Part shown: piece by piece, positions 28,139-37,530 of the stretch
Position numbering within the stretch: the stretch's first letter is position 1
How the letters are laid out: every line of letters begins with the position of its first letter
Translations under genes and position numbers: made by a program
Assembly: GCF_012689525.1 (NCBI RefSeq)
Contig: NZ_CP051514.1
Coordinates: 1,612,001-1,676,000 of the forward strand
DNA from: Paraburkholderia aromaticivorans
GTDB taxonomy: Bacteria; Pseudomonadota; Gammaproteobacteria; Burkholderiales; Burkholderiaceae
Direction of reading: 5' to 3'
Length of the DNA: 64,000 nucleotides
Notes under the pieces: model-generated
Seen by the model: the letters and a program-made list of their open reading frames with translations, nothing else
Database searches by the model: none
What the model was told of the DNA's origin: nothing

Positions 28139-29152
28139 TCAGGTCCCGCCTGTAACGACCCTCGCGTTGCGACGAAACGCTTGCGGCGGTTGCCCGAAGA
28201 TCCGCACGAACGCCTCGCGCATTCGCCGCGGATCGGAGAACCCGGTCACACCGGCGATATGGTCGATCGTGTGTCGGCTTTCCTCCAGCATCAGGCGCGC
28301 TGCTTCAAGCCGTAGGCGCTCAACGGCTTTTGCCGGCGACTGTCCAGTTTCCGCGCGGAACGCGCGGCTAAACTGACGCGGACTCAACCGCGCGACGTCA
28401 GCCAATTGCTCGACCGAAAGCGGCTCCGCAAGTTTCTGCTTCGCGTATGTTAGGGCGGACTGTATGCGGTCCGATTTCGGCTCGAGTTCAAGCAGTGCCG
28501 AGTGCTGCGATTGCCCGCCCGAGCGCCAATGATAGACAACGAGGTTCCGCGCAACCGCGCGCGCAACCTTCGCGCCAAGATCTTTCTCCACCAACGCGAG
28601 TGCAAGATCGATGCCCGCCGTCATGCCGGCCGATGTCCAGACGGGCCCATCCACAATAAAGATCCGATCGTCGTCCACGGTGACTGACGGATAGCGCGTA
28701 CGCAAATCGTGGGCATAGTGCCAATGCGTAGTTGCGCGGCGCCCATCGAGCAACCCGGCCTCCGCGAGCACGAACGCACCCGTGCATATCGAAGCGGTAC
28801 GTCGCGCCGTCGCGGCGCTGCGTCGCACGTAGGCAAGTACACCTGCCGGCGGCTCAGTAGCGGCCGGATTACCTCCGACAAAAACGACCGTGTCGAATAT
28901 GCGATCGCCGATCGGCTCCGTCAAGACTGTCAGACCGCTAGAAGCTCGCACCGGTCCGCCCCCATCCGAAACGTTGAGTGTCTGATAGTACGATTCCCCG
29001 AGCTCCACGTTCGTGAACTCGAACACCGGTTGCGCGGCGAGCGCCATCGAATAAAAGCCGTCGAACATCACGAATGCGACTGTCGGCAAGGCGCCTCCCG
29101 AATCAAGACCGTCCCGAAAACGTAGTTTAAACGTCCTTTGAGACACCGACAA
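28139..29152 (-). CDS. GlxA-family AraC-type regulator (DJ-1/PfpI domain)
   Basis: A 337-residue paralogue of the 21525 gene. N-terminal DJ-1/PfpI-like domain (VAFVMFDGFYSMALAAQPVF, nucleophile region SICTGAFVLAEAGLLDGRR) and C-terminal AraC HTH (VEQLADVARLSPRQFSRAFR; GFSDPRRMREAFVRIFGQ). The true start may be a little downstream of 29152, near GALPTVAF. It diverges from the exported epoxide-hydrolase-like gene at 29293 and is probably its regulator. Confidence 0.92.
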   Translation of the reverse strand: MSVSQRTFKLRFRDGLDSGGALPTVAFVMFDGFYSMALAAQPVFEFTNVELGESYYQTLNVSDGGGPVRASSGLTVLTEPIGDRIFDTVVFVGGNPAATEPPAGVLAYVRRSAATARRTASICTGAFVLAEAGLLDGRRATTHWHYAHDLRTRYPSVTVDDDRIFIVDGPVWTSAGMTAGIDLALALVEKDLGAKVARAVARNLVVYHWRSGGQSQHSALLELEPKSDRIQSALTYAKQKLAEPLSVEQLADVARLSPRQFSRAFRAETGQSPAKAVERLRLEAARLMLEESRHTIDHIAGVTGFSDPRRMREAFVRIFGQPPQAFRRNARVVTGGT

Positions 29153-29292
29153 TTGACCGTATAAATAACAGCAAGCAACACGAATGGCGTAACGCAGATG
29201 CGCTGCGCGCGTGGTGCAACCGTTGCGACATGATCTCGCGACACCTGCCGCTATCCAATTGATCGCTGTACTTTAATTAGGCATACGGAACT

Positions 29293-30600
29293 ATGTTTTC
29301 AGCATCATCGACACGACCACTTTCATTTCGCGCATTCAAGGCGCCTGTGTTCGGCCTGGCCCTTTTCACCGCAGCTGCTTTTGTCGGGCCCGTGCTCGCC
29401 GCCAACGCTCCGGACGCCTCCGCATCGACCGGCGACACGGCGATTCGCCCATTCCACGCCCATTTCACAGATGCCCAGCTTGCCGATCTGCGTAAGCGCA
29501 TCGCGGCGACCCGCTGGCCCGACATGGAAACCGTGAACGACCGCTCGCAAGGCGCGCAACGCGACAAGCTCAAGCAACTGGTTCAGTACTGGGGCACGCG
29601 TTACGACTGGCGCAAGGCGGAGGCAAAACTCAATGCCTTACCGCAATACGTGACGACGATCGATGGAGTCGATATCCATTTCATCTGGGTGCGCTCGCGC
29701 AATCCGGACGCGCTGCCGCTTTTGATGACGCACGGCTGGCCGGGTTCGGTGTTCGAGGAACTGAAAGTGATCGGACCGCTCACCGATCCCGTGGCATACG
29801 GCGGCCGGGCGGAAGATTCGTTCGACCTCGTGTTGCCGTCGATGCCCGGCTACGGTTTCTCCGGCAAGCCCAAGGAAACGGGATGGACGCCGGACCACAT
29901 CGCACGAGCGTGGGACGAACTGATGAGGCGACTCGGTTACCAGCACTATGTCGCGCAAGGCGGCGACTGGGGCGCGGTGATTGCCGACAAGATGGCAGCG
30001 CAGAAGCCGCCCGGCCTGCTGGGCATTCACGTGAATATGCCGGCGACCGTGCCGCCCGACATCGCGAAGGCGCTGAAAGCAGGCGATCCGCCGCCAGCAG
30101 GACTCTCCGACAAGGAAAAGGCCGCGTACAGGTCGCTCGACAATCTCTATACGCGCGGCGGCGGCTACGCCTCGATGATGGTCACCCGGCCGCAAACGGT
30201 GGGCTATGCACTGGCGGATTCACCCGTTGGGCAGGCCGCGTGGATGTACGACAAATTTGCCGATTGGACCTACAGCGGGGGCGATCCCGAACGCTCGCTC
30301 ACAAAGGACGAGATGCTCGACGACATCACGCTGTACTGGCTGACCAACACTTCGACATCCGCCGCGCAACTCTACTGGGAAAACAATGCAAACAACTTCA
30401 ACGCCGTCGACATCTCGATTCCCGCGGCGGTGACAGTGTTCCCCGGCGAGATTTACCAGGCGCCGCGTAGCTGGACCGAACGCAGCTATCACAAGCTGAT
30501 CTACTTCAACGAAGTGAACAAGGGCGGGCACTTTGCGGCTTGGGAACAACCGCAACTCTTCTCGGAAGAGATCAGGGCTGCCTTCAAGACTTTGCGTTGA
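29293..30600 (+). CDS. Exported epoxide hydrolase (EHN-type)
   Basis: A 435-residue enzyme with a Sec signal peptide ending near VLA|AN (about 36). An N-terminal EHN domain (IRPFHAHFTDAQLADLRKRI, TRWPD) is followed by an alpha/beta hydrolase: HGWPGS (147-152), nucleophile GGDWGAV (Asp about 225), acid region and catalytic His in NKGGHFAAWEQP. This is the layout of bacterial homologues of juvenile-hormone/microsomal epoxide hydrolases. It should open epoxides to diols in the periplasm. A second exported hydrolase gene follows 102 bp downstream. Confidence 0.93.
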   Translation: MFSASSTRPLSFRAFKAPVFGLALFTAAAFVGPVLAANAPDASASTGDTAIRPFHAHFTDAQLADLRKRIAATRWPDMETVNDRSQGAQRDKLKQLVQYWGTRYDWRKAEAKLNALPQYVTTIDGVDIHFIWVRSRNPDALPLLMTHGWPGSVFEELKVIGPLTDPVAYGGRAEDSFDLVLPSMPGYGFSGKPKETGWTPDHIARAWDELMRRLGYQHYVAQGGDWGAVIADKMAAQKPPGLLGIHVNMPATVPPDIAKALKAGDPPPAGLSDKEKAAYRSLDNLYTRGGGYASMMVTRPQTVGYALADSPVGQAAWMYDKFADWTYSGGDPERSLTKDEMLDDITLYWLTNTSTSAAQLYWENNANNFNAVDISIPAAVTVFPGEIYQAPRSWTERSYHKLIYFNEVNKGGHFAAWEQPQLFSEEIRAAFKTLR

Positions 30601-30702
30601 CAGACGAGATGATTTCCATTTCGTCTCGCGGGACGGCAGGTTGTCGCTATTGCCGTTCCATCCGGCCTCATGCAGATGCTTCAATTATCAGGAGAGTAAC
30701 TG

Positions 30703-31755
30703 GTGTCGAATGAGATCAACGCCCGTCGTCGACGCATTCTCGGCGCTGCAGCTGTCAGCGCAGGCGCAATGGAACTTGGGTTGAGCGGGCTGGCGCGTGC
30801 GCAGTCTGGTCAATCCGGCGGACCTGCTTTGAGCCGGAACCCGGCGACCTCGAATGGATCGTTTGGTGCAATCAAACAGATCAAGGCCGGCGTGCTAAAC
30901 GTCGGTTATGCCGAAGCCGGACCAGCTAGCGGCCCCGTCGTGATCCTGCTCCATGGCTGGCCTTACGACATCCACAGCTTTGTCGATGTCGCGCCAAGGC
31001 TGGCGTCGGCGGGATATCGCGTGATCATTCCTCACCTGCGCGGCTATGGGACAACGCGGTTTCTATCCAGCGATACGGTCCGCAATGGCCAGCAATCGGT
31101 GCTCGCCGCCGACACCATCGCGCTGATGGATGCACTGACGATTCCGAGTGCGACTATCGGAGGTTTCGACTGGGGCGCGCGCACGGCCAACGTCGTCGCA
31201 GCGTTGTGGCCGGAGCGCTGCAAGGCATTGGTCTCGGTGAGCGGCTATCTGATCGGCAGCCAGGCGGCCAGCAAGGCGCCCCTGTCGCCGAAAGCGGAGC
31301 TCGCATGGTGGTATCAGTTCTATTTCGCGACGGAGCGCGGCAGGCAGGGCTATGAAGCGAAGCGCCATGACTTCGCGAAGCTTATCTGGCAACTTGCGTC
31401 ACCCAAATGGGACTTCGACGATGCGACATTCGACCGATCCGCAAGCGCCTTCCAGAACCCCGATCACGTTGCGATCGTGATCGACAACTACCGCTGGCGG
31501 TTGAATCTCGCGCACGGAGAGCCGCAATACGACCCGCTGGAAGCGCGTCTCGCCGCCGCGCCGGTCATTACCGTGCCCACGATCACCCTCGAAGGCGACG
31601 CGAACGGCGCGCCCCATCCGGAACCTGAAAGCTATGCGAAGAAATTCGTCGGTAAATATCTGCACCGCAACATCGCGGGTGGGGTCGGTCACAATCTGCC
31701 GCAGGAAGCCCCCAAAGCCTTTGCGGACGCAGTGATCGAAGTTGCAAGCTATTAG
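30703..31755 (+). CDS. Tat-exported alpha/beta hydrolase, epoxide-hydrolase-like
   Basis: A 350-residue protein from a GTG start at 30703 with AGGAGAGTAACTG upstream. The N-terminus carries a twin-arginine signal (INARRRRILGAAAVSAGA). The catalytic domain has HGWPYD (84-89), LRGYGTTRF, an aspartate nucleophile elbow GGFDWGAR (Asp about 156) and a terminal GVGHNLPQE with the His. The Asp nucleophile and HGxP point to the epoxide hydrolase or haloalkane dehalogenase branch rather than serine esterases. Tat export suggests folding in the cytoplasm before export. Confidence 0.9.
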   Translation: MSNEINARRRRILGAAAVSAGAMELGLSGLARAQSGQSGGPALSRNPATSNGSFGAIKQIKAGVLNVGYAEAGPASGPVVILLHGWPYDIHSFVDVAPRLASAGYRVIIPHLRGYGTTRFLSSDTVRNGQQSVLAADTIALMDALTIPSATIGGFDWGARTANVVAALWPERCKALVSVSGYLIGSQAASKAPLSPKAELAWWYQFYFATERGRQGYEAKRHDFAKLIWQLASPKWDFDDATFDRSASAFQNPDHVAIVIDNYRWRLNLAHGEPQYDPLEARLAAAPVITVPTITLEGDANGAPHPEPESYAKKFVGKYLHRNIAGGVGHNLPQEAPKAFADAVIEVASY

Positions 31756-32270
31756 GTGTTCACGTGCCGAGTCGCAAGAGCAAAACCCATGCGATTTTGC
31801 GATCAGCAGCGGTAATGGCAGTCATTTCACTGAATCTGTCCCGCACGGGCCGCCAGCGATTTTAACTGCGTCTGCCGTCTACGCGGGTACATATCATCGC
31901 GACGACACAGGGACCGTGGTTTCAGGCGGTGATTGGCGCAATTTTCGGACTTCACTTTGCAGCTCAGGGGCACAGCGCATCTTCTGGGCGATGACCGCAA
32001 GTGTGGTGTGTTTGACATTTCCGCTAGCCGTGATGGTGCTGGACCTGCAAGGATACCTAAGCTTGGGACTGCCTCCGTTCTGGTCGCCGTTAGCATCGCC
32101 GTGCCAGCGACCATTAGCGCCGCCCGGATTCACGCGGGCTCGCTGAGGTCGTTAGACGCCAGCGAGCCCACGACACCTCGACTCCCGCCCACGTGGCTTC
32201 GACAGTTATACCCGTAGATACGCCGAACACATCGGCTCGCTGTTTAATCACCCAGACGACCAAACTCATC
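31756..32270. other. No recognisable gene
   Basis: About 515 bp with short frames only. One plus-strand frame holds a hydrophobic stretch (MTASVVCLTFPLAVMVLDL) that could be a decayed membrane-protein piece, but no family signature supports this. Confidence 0.45.
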
Positions 32271-32744
32271 ATGTCAACGATCCACTTTCGCTACAAGACC
32301 ATTTTGACGCCCGAGCAGTTTATCGCCGGCCTTACGGACTTTGGGCCTGGTCGCTCGACGCTCTTTGGCAATAGCGCCGACGAATACCTCGTCGTTCATC
32401 AGCGTGGCCGCTCCAGGGCCGACGTCACAGAGGGCTCGGGCGGTATCTGGGAACGTCTGTATTACGATTGGTCTGACTCTGATTGCGTCGTCATGAAGAC
32501 GACTGACTCCAACGTATGGGGAGGCCGGTCGGGTCACACCTACACCTTTACGCGACTGGCCGATGGGACGACCATGCTGGACGCGACCGTGGTCCGCGAA
32601 GGAAAGAACATCAGGGGACGGGCGCTCGGGTTTGTGCTCGGAACCATCGGCAAGCGGGTTCTCGAAACGGCATTAGCAAACAGCATCAAGGCTATCGAAG
32701 CCCGAAACGGCGCGCCGAAAGGGGAATGCGTGTGTTCCAGATAA
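32271..32744 (+). CDS. SRPBCC-like hypothetical protein
   Basis: A 157-residue protein started at ATG 32271. Alternating strands and a long C-terminal helix (LGTIGKRVLETALANSIKAIEARN) give an SRPBCC (START-like) pattern: TILTPEQFIAGLTDFGPGR at the start and ERLYYDWSDSDCVVMKTTDS in the middle. These proteins bind hydrophobic ligands. The stop codon lies 2-3 bp before the end of an IS6 element, so the natural C-terminus may have been altered by that insertion. No specific function is assigned. Confidence 0.75.
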   Translation: MSTIHFRYKTILTPEQFIAGLTDFGPGRSTLFGNSADEYLVVHQRGRSRADVTEGSGGIWERLYYDWSDSDCVVMKTTDSNVWGGRSGHTYTFTRLADGTTMLDATVVREGKNIRGRALGFVLGTIGKRVLETALANSIKAIEARNGAPKGECVCSR

Positions 32745-32746
32745 TC

Positions 32747-33016
32747 TTGGCTCTGATGTGCAAATGGGATCGGCGAATCGGTTAAAGTTGTCGGAACGAA
32801 ACGAACTGATGTACGGCGATGATCAAGCTGAAGAGTCTGGAGGAGTTGTTCGGCGGACGCCATTTTGATCGAGAGATCATCATTCTGTGCGTGCGCTGGT
32901 ACCTTCGCTACACGCTCAGCCTGCGCGATCTGGTCGATATGATGGCCGAGCGCGGTTTGTCGCTGGTGCACACTACGATTATGCGTTGGGTGAAGCGCTT
33001 TACGCCGGAGTTCGTC
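32747..33016 (+). pseudogene. IS6-family element, 5' part (subtype B)
   Basis: The left end GGCTCTGATGTGCAAAT is followed by a transposase start at ATG 32819: FGGRHFDREIIILCVRWYLR, TLSLRDLVDMMAERGLSLVH and [12 protein letters not shown]. Similarity stops there and the frame ends a few codons later. The last 48 bp overlap the beginning of the subtype-B fragment at 10590-11214 with three differences, so these are two different copies, not halves of one. Confidence 0.85.
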
Positions 33017-33102
33017 ACTGCGCTTATGGGATCTTAGGAGCCAGGTTGAGTTTGGGGCGTTTGAAGTGGCCCGGCGATCAGTGCGTACGAATCGCTGCGC
33101 CT

Positions 33103-33720
33103 TCATGCAGCTATTTCCAGCGCTATACCGGGCGCACGGCCCAGTTGAAGCTTCTGCGCCATGTTTATCAGGTCGGCGAGCGTCAGTGCGCTCATCTTTC
33201 GCATCACCTGTCCGCGGTGCGCCTTCACCGTGATTTCGCTGATGCCCAACTCAATGCCCACCTGCTTATTCAGCAGGCCCGACACCACCAGCGTCATGAC
33301 CTCGCGTTCGCGCCGACTGAGTGAGGCGTAACGACCCTCCAGCACCTTCATCCTCGCCGCGTCGCTCAATGCCACACGGCCGCGCTCGATGGCCGACCGG
33401 ATGGCGCCGAGCAGGATCTCGTCATCGAATGGTTTGGTGAAAAATTCAATCGCTCCAGCCTTCATGGCTTGCACCGTCATCGGTACGTCCCCATAGCCTG
33501 TGATGAAAATGATCGGCATTTCCTTGCGCTGGGATGCGATGTGGCTCTGCAACTCAAGACCGCCAATATCCGGCAGTTGGACGTCCAGCACCAGGCAATT
33601 CGGAACCGTCGCCCGAGGGCGCCTGAGAAAGTCCCGCGCGGAAGCATACGTTTCCGCCGTTAAACCAGCGTAGTGAATGATGGCTTGCAGCGATTCACAC
33701 ACCGAAACGTCGTCGTCGAC
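33103..33720 (-). pseudogene. FixJ/NarL-type response regulator lacking its N-terminus
   Basis: Protein from a possible GTG at 33702: receiver domain with phospho-acceptor in CLVLDVQLPD, FITGYGD and FFTKPFDD, then a LuxR-type HTH (LSRREREVMTLVVSG, ITVKAHRGQVMRKMSA). The residues VCVDDDVSV that should open the receiver are encoded just upstream (33703-33726) but there is no start before them. They are fused out of frame to the end of a histidine kinase fragment. Without the acidic pocket the receiver is unlikely to be phosphorylated, although the DNA-binding half could still be made. Confidence 0.8.
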
Positions 33721-34789
33721 GCAGACAGCGCACCCAAGCCGTTGACGCGGCTTCCGTGGGCCAGTTCTGCGCGCAATCCATACAGCGCCTCCTCGGACTG
33801 CCTACGCTCAGTCACATCCTGCACCGCGCCAATGTAGTCCGGTTGGGCTTGTGAACCAAACGTCGCATGCGCCTGCATGCGCACGTATTTAACCGTGCCA
33901 TCGGGCAGGAGAAGGCGGCAATCGCACTCCAGATCCTTGCCATCGCGCGCCTGCTCCAGCGCGTTATCGACGATATGACTGTCGCCCGGGTGAACTCGCG
34001 CCGTGACGATATCCATCGTTATCCGCACCCCAGGCTCGATCCCATAGATTCGATTGAGTTGCTCCGAACAGGTGATCCCGCCGCTCGACGGACGCCAGCA
34101 AAAGCTTCCGCTCAAACTGAGTTGCTCGACTTTGGCCATCAACGCTGCGCTTTTCCATAACTGCTCTGCGGCCTGCTTGCGTGCCGTGATGTCGCGCGTC
34201 ACCCCCAATTGCACGATCGATCCGTCGCTGCCCTGCAACGGCGTTGCGTGCGTTTCCATGTGGCGCCGCTCACCGTGCAACGTGATAACGTCGAATTCCA
34301 GAAAACCCGTCTTGCCCGAACAGATATTCTGATTGAATTCCACGTACTGGTCGCGATGTTCGACGGCGACGAAATCGTAGAAGCATTTCCCGACGAGCGC
34401 GGCTGGACCCGGCGCTCCCGCCAGATTGCTTCCTGCCGAGTTGACACGCAGCAGCGTACCGTCTCGTGTGATGACCTTCACGCATTCGGGTGTCGCTTCC
34501 ACCATCGCGCGAAAGCTTTCCTCGCTTCTGCAAGGCCAGATCGATTTTTGCGCGTTCCATCGCCACGCTCACGATGTGCGCGAACTCAGCCATCAGATCA
34601 CGTTGGAACTGGGTGGGATTTCCGGGTGTTGGCGAATAAAGGGCGAAACTGCCCAACGCTTCCTGGGCACGTGACAGGATCGGCGCCGCCCAGCAAGCCC
34701 GTCGCCCATTTGCCAGGCTCTGCTCGCGCCATTCCCGCGACCAGCGGGTCTCTGATGCTATATCCGATACTGATCACCTCAGCCTTGAA
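33717..34789 (-). pseudogene. PAS/GAF sensor histidine kinase, both ends lost
   Basis: Reading leftwards: a GAF remnant (YFKAEVISIGYSIRDPLVAGM, GSFALYSPTPGNPTQFQRDL, EFAHIVSVAMERAKIDLALQ), then two PAS domains (MVEATPECVKVITRDGTLLR; ITCSEQLNRIYGIEPGVRIT, YIGAVQDVTERRQSEEAL) ending ELAHGSRVNGLGALSAS at the point where the HisKA domain should begin. Frameshifts occur near 34530 and about 34720. The 5' end is cut by the IS66 element at 34790; the kinase core was removed in a deletion that joins it to the response regulator. It resembles the redox/FixL-like kinases paired with FixJ-type regulators. Confidence 0.8.
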
Positions 34790-34873
34790 GTAAGCGTCGC
34801 GGCGCGGCCGTCTTGATCTGTGCAATCGGAGACGCCAAAGTGGTTCCCACCATTTTGAGTAGCGGGAACCATT

Positions 34874-35314
34874 TTGGGATCAGAAGAGAAGCCAGCGTCG
34901 GGAACACGTAAAGGCAGCCCGAACCATAGCCCAGAGTTTCGACGTCGCCTGGCCGCGGCTGCATGTGAACCAGGCGTCTCGGTTTCGAAACTCGCCCGGG
35001 AACATGGCATCAACGCGAACATGTTGTTCAAGTGGCGGCGGCGTTACCGTGCGGAGCAAGCTGCCGAGACGACCGAGCTTGTTCCGGTGATGGTCGTGAG
35101 CGACGTGCCGGTCGCCATCACGCCTACATCTTCGGTCGAACCGGAGACGGTGAAGCCAACCAGGACCATCGGCACGATTGAAGTTCGAATTGGCCGGGCG
35201 GTGGTCAAGGTCGATGGCGCAGTTGACGCCGAAACGCTGCGTACGGTGCTCAAGAGTGTGCGATCGTCATCGGCCTGCCAACGGGTACGCGCGTGTGGAT
35301 CGCGGCGGGCGTAA
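34874..35314 (+). CDS. tnpA: IS66 TnpA (Orf1)
   Basis: A 146-residue small IS66 protein with a helix-turn-helix: HSPEFRRRLAAAACEPGVSVSKLAREHGINANMLFKWRRRY in the N-terminal half. The conserved core GTIEVRIGRAVVKVDG-VDAETLRTVLKSV lies near the C-terminus, after which the frame extends about 20 codons into tnpB. It is the first gene of the IS66 set, needed with TnpB for transposition. Confidence 0.9.
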   Translation: MGSEEKPASGTRKGSPNHSPEFRRRLAAAACEPGVSVSKLAREHGINANMLFKWRRRYRAEQAAETTELVPVMVVSDVPVAITPTSSVEPETVKPTRTIGTIEVRIGRAVVKVDGAVDAETLRTVLKSVRSSSACQRVRACGSRRA

Positions 35315-35610
35315 CCGACATGCGTAGCGGCTTTCCGGCTCTTGCCGCGAAGGTGCAAACGGCACTCGAAGAGAATCCGCTCGGCGGCGACGTGTTCATT
35401 TTTCGAGGGCGTCGCGGAGATCTCGTAAAAATTCTGTGGGCAACCGATGACGGACTATGGCTTCTCGCGAAGCGGCTTTCGCGCGGACGGTTTGTCTGGC
35501 CACAGGCTGATGGAGGCAAGATCTATCTGACGTCTGCGCAGCTGTCGATGTTGCTGGAAGGCATCGATTGGCGACAACCCCGTCGTACGGCCGCATTGTC
35601 GATGTTGTAA
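35293..35610 (+). CDS. tnpB: IS66 TnpB (Orf2)
   Basis: The product has the conserved IS66 Orf2 sequence: VWIAAGVTDMRSGFPALAA, NPLGGDVFIFRGRRGDLVKI, GLWLLAKRLSRGRFVWP and LLEGIDW. A GTG at 35293 is the first clear start; similarity (IVIGLPTGTR) continues upstream to about 35258 where the usual ATG is replaced by GTC/ATC. So the start may be non-canonical or the gene may be translated by coupling to tnpA, which it overlaps. About 105-115 residues. Confidence 0.88.
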   Translation: MWIAAGVTDMRSGFPALAAKVQTALEENPLGGDVFIFRGRRGDLVKILWATDDGLWLLAKRLSRGRFVWPQADGGKIYLTSAQLSMLLEGIDWRQPRRTAALSML

Positions 35611-35640
35611 ACCGCATCGAAGGCTCGTAAACTGCAGCGC

Positions 35641-37227
35641 ATGCCTGACCATGCGCCGCTTCCGCAAACCGTTGCCGAGCTCCACGCCCTGGTGCTCGAG
35701 CAGCAGGCATCGATGGCAAAGATGCGCCAGGAGATCGCCGAACGCGACCGGGAGATTGTTGAGCGGGACCAGGAACTTGAGCGCCTGAAGGCACAGATCG
35801 ACAAGCTCAGGCGCATGCACTTCGGTCGTAAATCCGAGCAGGTAGACCGACAGATCGATCGGCTCGAAACCCAACTTGAGGATCTGGCAGCGGGCAGCGG
35901 CGTTGCCGATGTTCGCCGTGCGCGCGCTCGTGCATCAAGTTCAGGCGCGTCTGCGGCATCCGCAAAGGAAGCCCTGCCGCCCCATCTGCCACGCGAAGAA
36001 CGCGTGCTCGAGCCCGACTCCATCTGCCCAAAATGCGACAACGCCATGGACTTGCTCGGCGAGGATGTATCCGAACAACTCGCGCGCGTCACAGCAATGT
36101 TCAAGGTCATCCGCACGATCCGCCGCAAACGGATCTGCTCCAGTTGCGGCCATATAGGGCAACGTCCCATGCCGGGGCTGCCAATCGAGCGCAGCATCGC
36201 GCATCCGAGCTTGCTGGCCGAGATCATCGTTTCGAAATATGCGAACCATACACCGCTGTATCGGCAATCCGAGATCGCGGCGCGCGACGGCGTCCGTCTC
36301 GATCGGGCCACCATGGCGCGCTGGGTCGGGCAATGCGAAGAACTCTGCCGGTTGCTGACTGAAGCGCTGCGTCGTTACACGATGTCGGCTGCGAAGCTCC
36401 ACGCGGACGACACGCCGATCCCGGTGCTCGCGCCCGGCAACAAGAAAACCAAAACGGGCCGGTTGTGGGTCTACGTGCGCGATGATCGACGCTCTGGTTC
36501 GAGCGAACCCGCTGCTGTCTGGTTCGCGTACTCGCCGGACCGCAAAGGCATCCACCCCCAGACCCATCTTGCCGGATTCGAAGGCGTCCTTCAGGCGGAC
36601 GGCTATGCCGGCTTCAACGAGCTGACCGAAAGCGGCAAGGTTCGCCTGGCATCTTGCTGGGATCACGCGCGCCGATACGTCTTCAACGTCCATGAGACAG
36701 CCCCGTCGGGAACCACGAAGCAATGGCTCGACATGATCGGCGATCTCTACGAAATCGAGGCTGCTATCCGCGGCAAACCACCCGACGAGCGGCGACGCGT
36801 CAGGCAAGAAAAGAGCAACCCGTTGCTCGGGGTCCTCGAGATGTCGATGAGGGAGAAACGAGCGACGCTTTGGCCGAAGGCTCCATTGGTCGAAGCGATT
36901 AACTACGCTCTGAATCGCTGGGATGGACTCACGCTGTTCTGTGACGACGGCCGCGTCGAGATCAGCAACGTGCTCGCCGAAAATGCCTTGCGCTGTGTGG
37001 CCCTTGGACGGCGCAATTTTATGTTCGCGGGCTCCGACAGCGGTGGTGAGCGAGCCGCCGCAATGTATAGCCTGATCGGCTCGTGCAAATTGAACAACAT
37101 CAATCCACGCGCCTACCTGGAATTCGTGCTCACGCACATTGCGGATCACCAGGCCAATCGCATCGACGAACTATTGCCCTGGAACGTCGCAAAGCATCTC
37201 CGCCCATCTACACCTGCCTCGCTTTGA
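35641..37227 (+). CDS. tnpC: IS66 transposase TnpC
   Basis: A 528-residue complete transposase. N-terminal coiled coil (QEIAERDREIVERDQELERL), FGRKSEQ, the zinc-finger domain with CPKC (about 130) and CSSCG (about 167), then the DDE core: LHADDTPIPVL (D1), LQADGYAGFN (D2) and SNVLAENALRCVALGRRN (E), and the C-terminal helper NRIDELLPWN. No lesions seen, so it may be active. Confidence 0.95.
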   Translation: MPDHAPLPQTVAELHALVLEQQASMAKMRQEIAERDREIVERDQELERLKAQIDKLRRMHFGRKSEQVDRQIDRLETQLEDLAAGSGVADVRRARARASSSGASAASAKEALPPHLPREERVLEPDSICPKCDNAMDLLGEDVSEQLARVTAMFKVIRTIRRKRICSSCGHIGQRPMPGLPIERSIAHPSLLAEIIVSKYANHTPLYRQSEIAARDGVRLDRATMARWVGQCEELCRLLTEALRRYTMSAAKLHADDTPIPVLAPGNKKTKTGRLWVYVRDDRRSGSSEPAAVWFAYSPDRKGIHPQTHLAGFEGVLQADGYAGFNELTESGKVRLASCWDHARRYVFNVHETAPSGTTKQWLDMIGDLYEIEAAIRGKPPDERRRVRQEKSNPLLGVLEMSMREKRATLWPKAPLVEAINYALNRWDGLTLFCDDGRVEISNVLAENALRCVALGRRNFMFAGSDSGGERAAAMYSLIGSCKLNNINPRAYLEFVLTHIADHQANRIDELLPWNVAKHLRPSTPASL

Positions 37228-37312
37228 TCCCTTCTGGCAGCGGCACGATGCGCCTGCCGCGTTCTTCGACGCTTGTCCAGAGAATTCTCAACGGCCCTCA
37301 CGCGACGCTTAC

Positions 37313-37429
37313 GGTATGTACGCAGGCGCCGCCTGTCAGCGCCATGTCCCGCAGAAGGCGCTAAAACTTCTCCTGGGCGGCCTGCTGTCGTATCTGGCGC
37401 TCCACTATCTTTGGCCTGTACTGGCGTGA
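37313..37429 (+). pseudogene. Tail of a TauE/SafE-like permease
   Basis: Immediately after the IS66 right end, one frame reads GMYAGAACQRHVPQKALKLLL and GGLLSYLALHYLWPVLA before TGA. The Gx3GA-x-(L)QRxVP-x-(A)L-x-LLGxLL pattern is that of the last helix pair of TauE/SafE (DUF81) transporters. Only about 38 residues remain; the front was lost at the IS66 boundary. Confidence 0.5.
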
Positions 37430-37530
37430 TCCGCAGCAACTGAGGCCCGGGCTCGTCTGGTTGCGTGGCTGCGTTGCCGAGGGCGGATTCCGGTCACCAA
37501 GCGCGCACGGATCGGCCATGTTGGCCTTAG

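Larger units (their letters stand above)
34790..37312 (+). mobile_element. IS66-family insertion sequence
   Basis: Complete element of about 2.5 kb with inverted ends: left GTAAGCGTCGCGGCG and right, read inward, GTAAGCGTCGCGTGA. Three genes in the standard order tnpA-tnpB-tnpC. The 8 bp flanking each side (GCCTTGAA and GGTATGTA) do not match, so no target duplication remains. It separates a decayed histidine kinase on the left from a TauE/SafE-like gene tail on the right. Confidence 0.93.

Noticed and set aside
10590..33016. The two subtype-B IS6 pieces as halves of one element split by a rearrangement
   Set aside because: They overlap by 48 bp with three differences, so they come from two copies.
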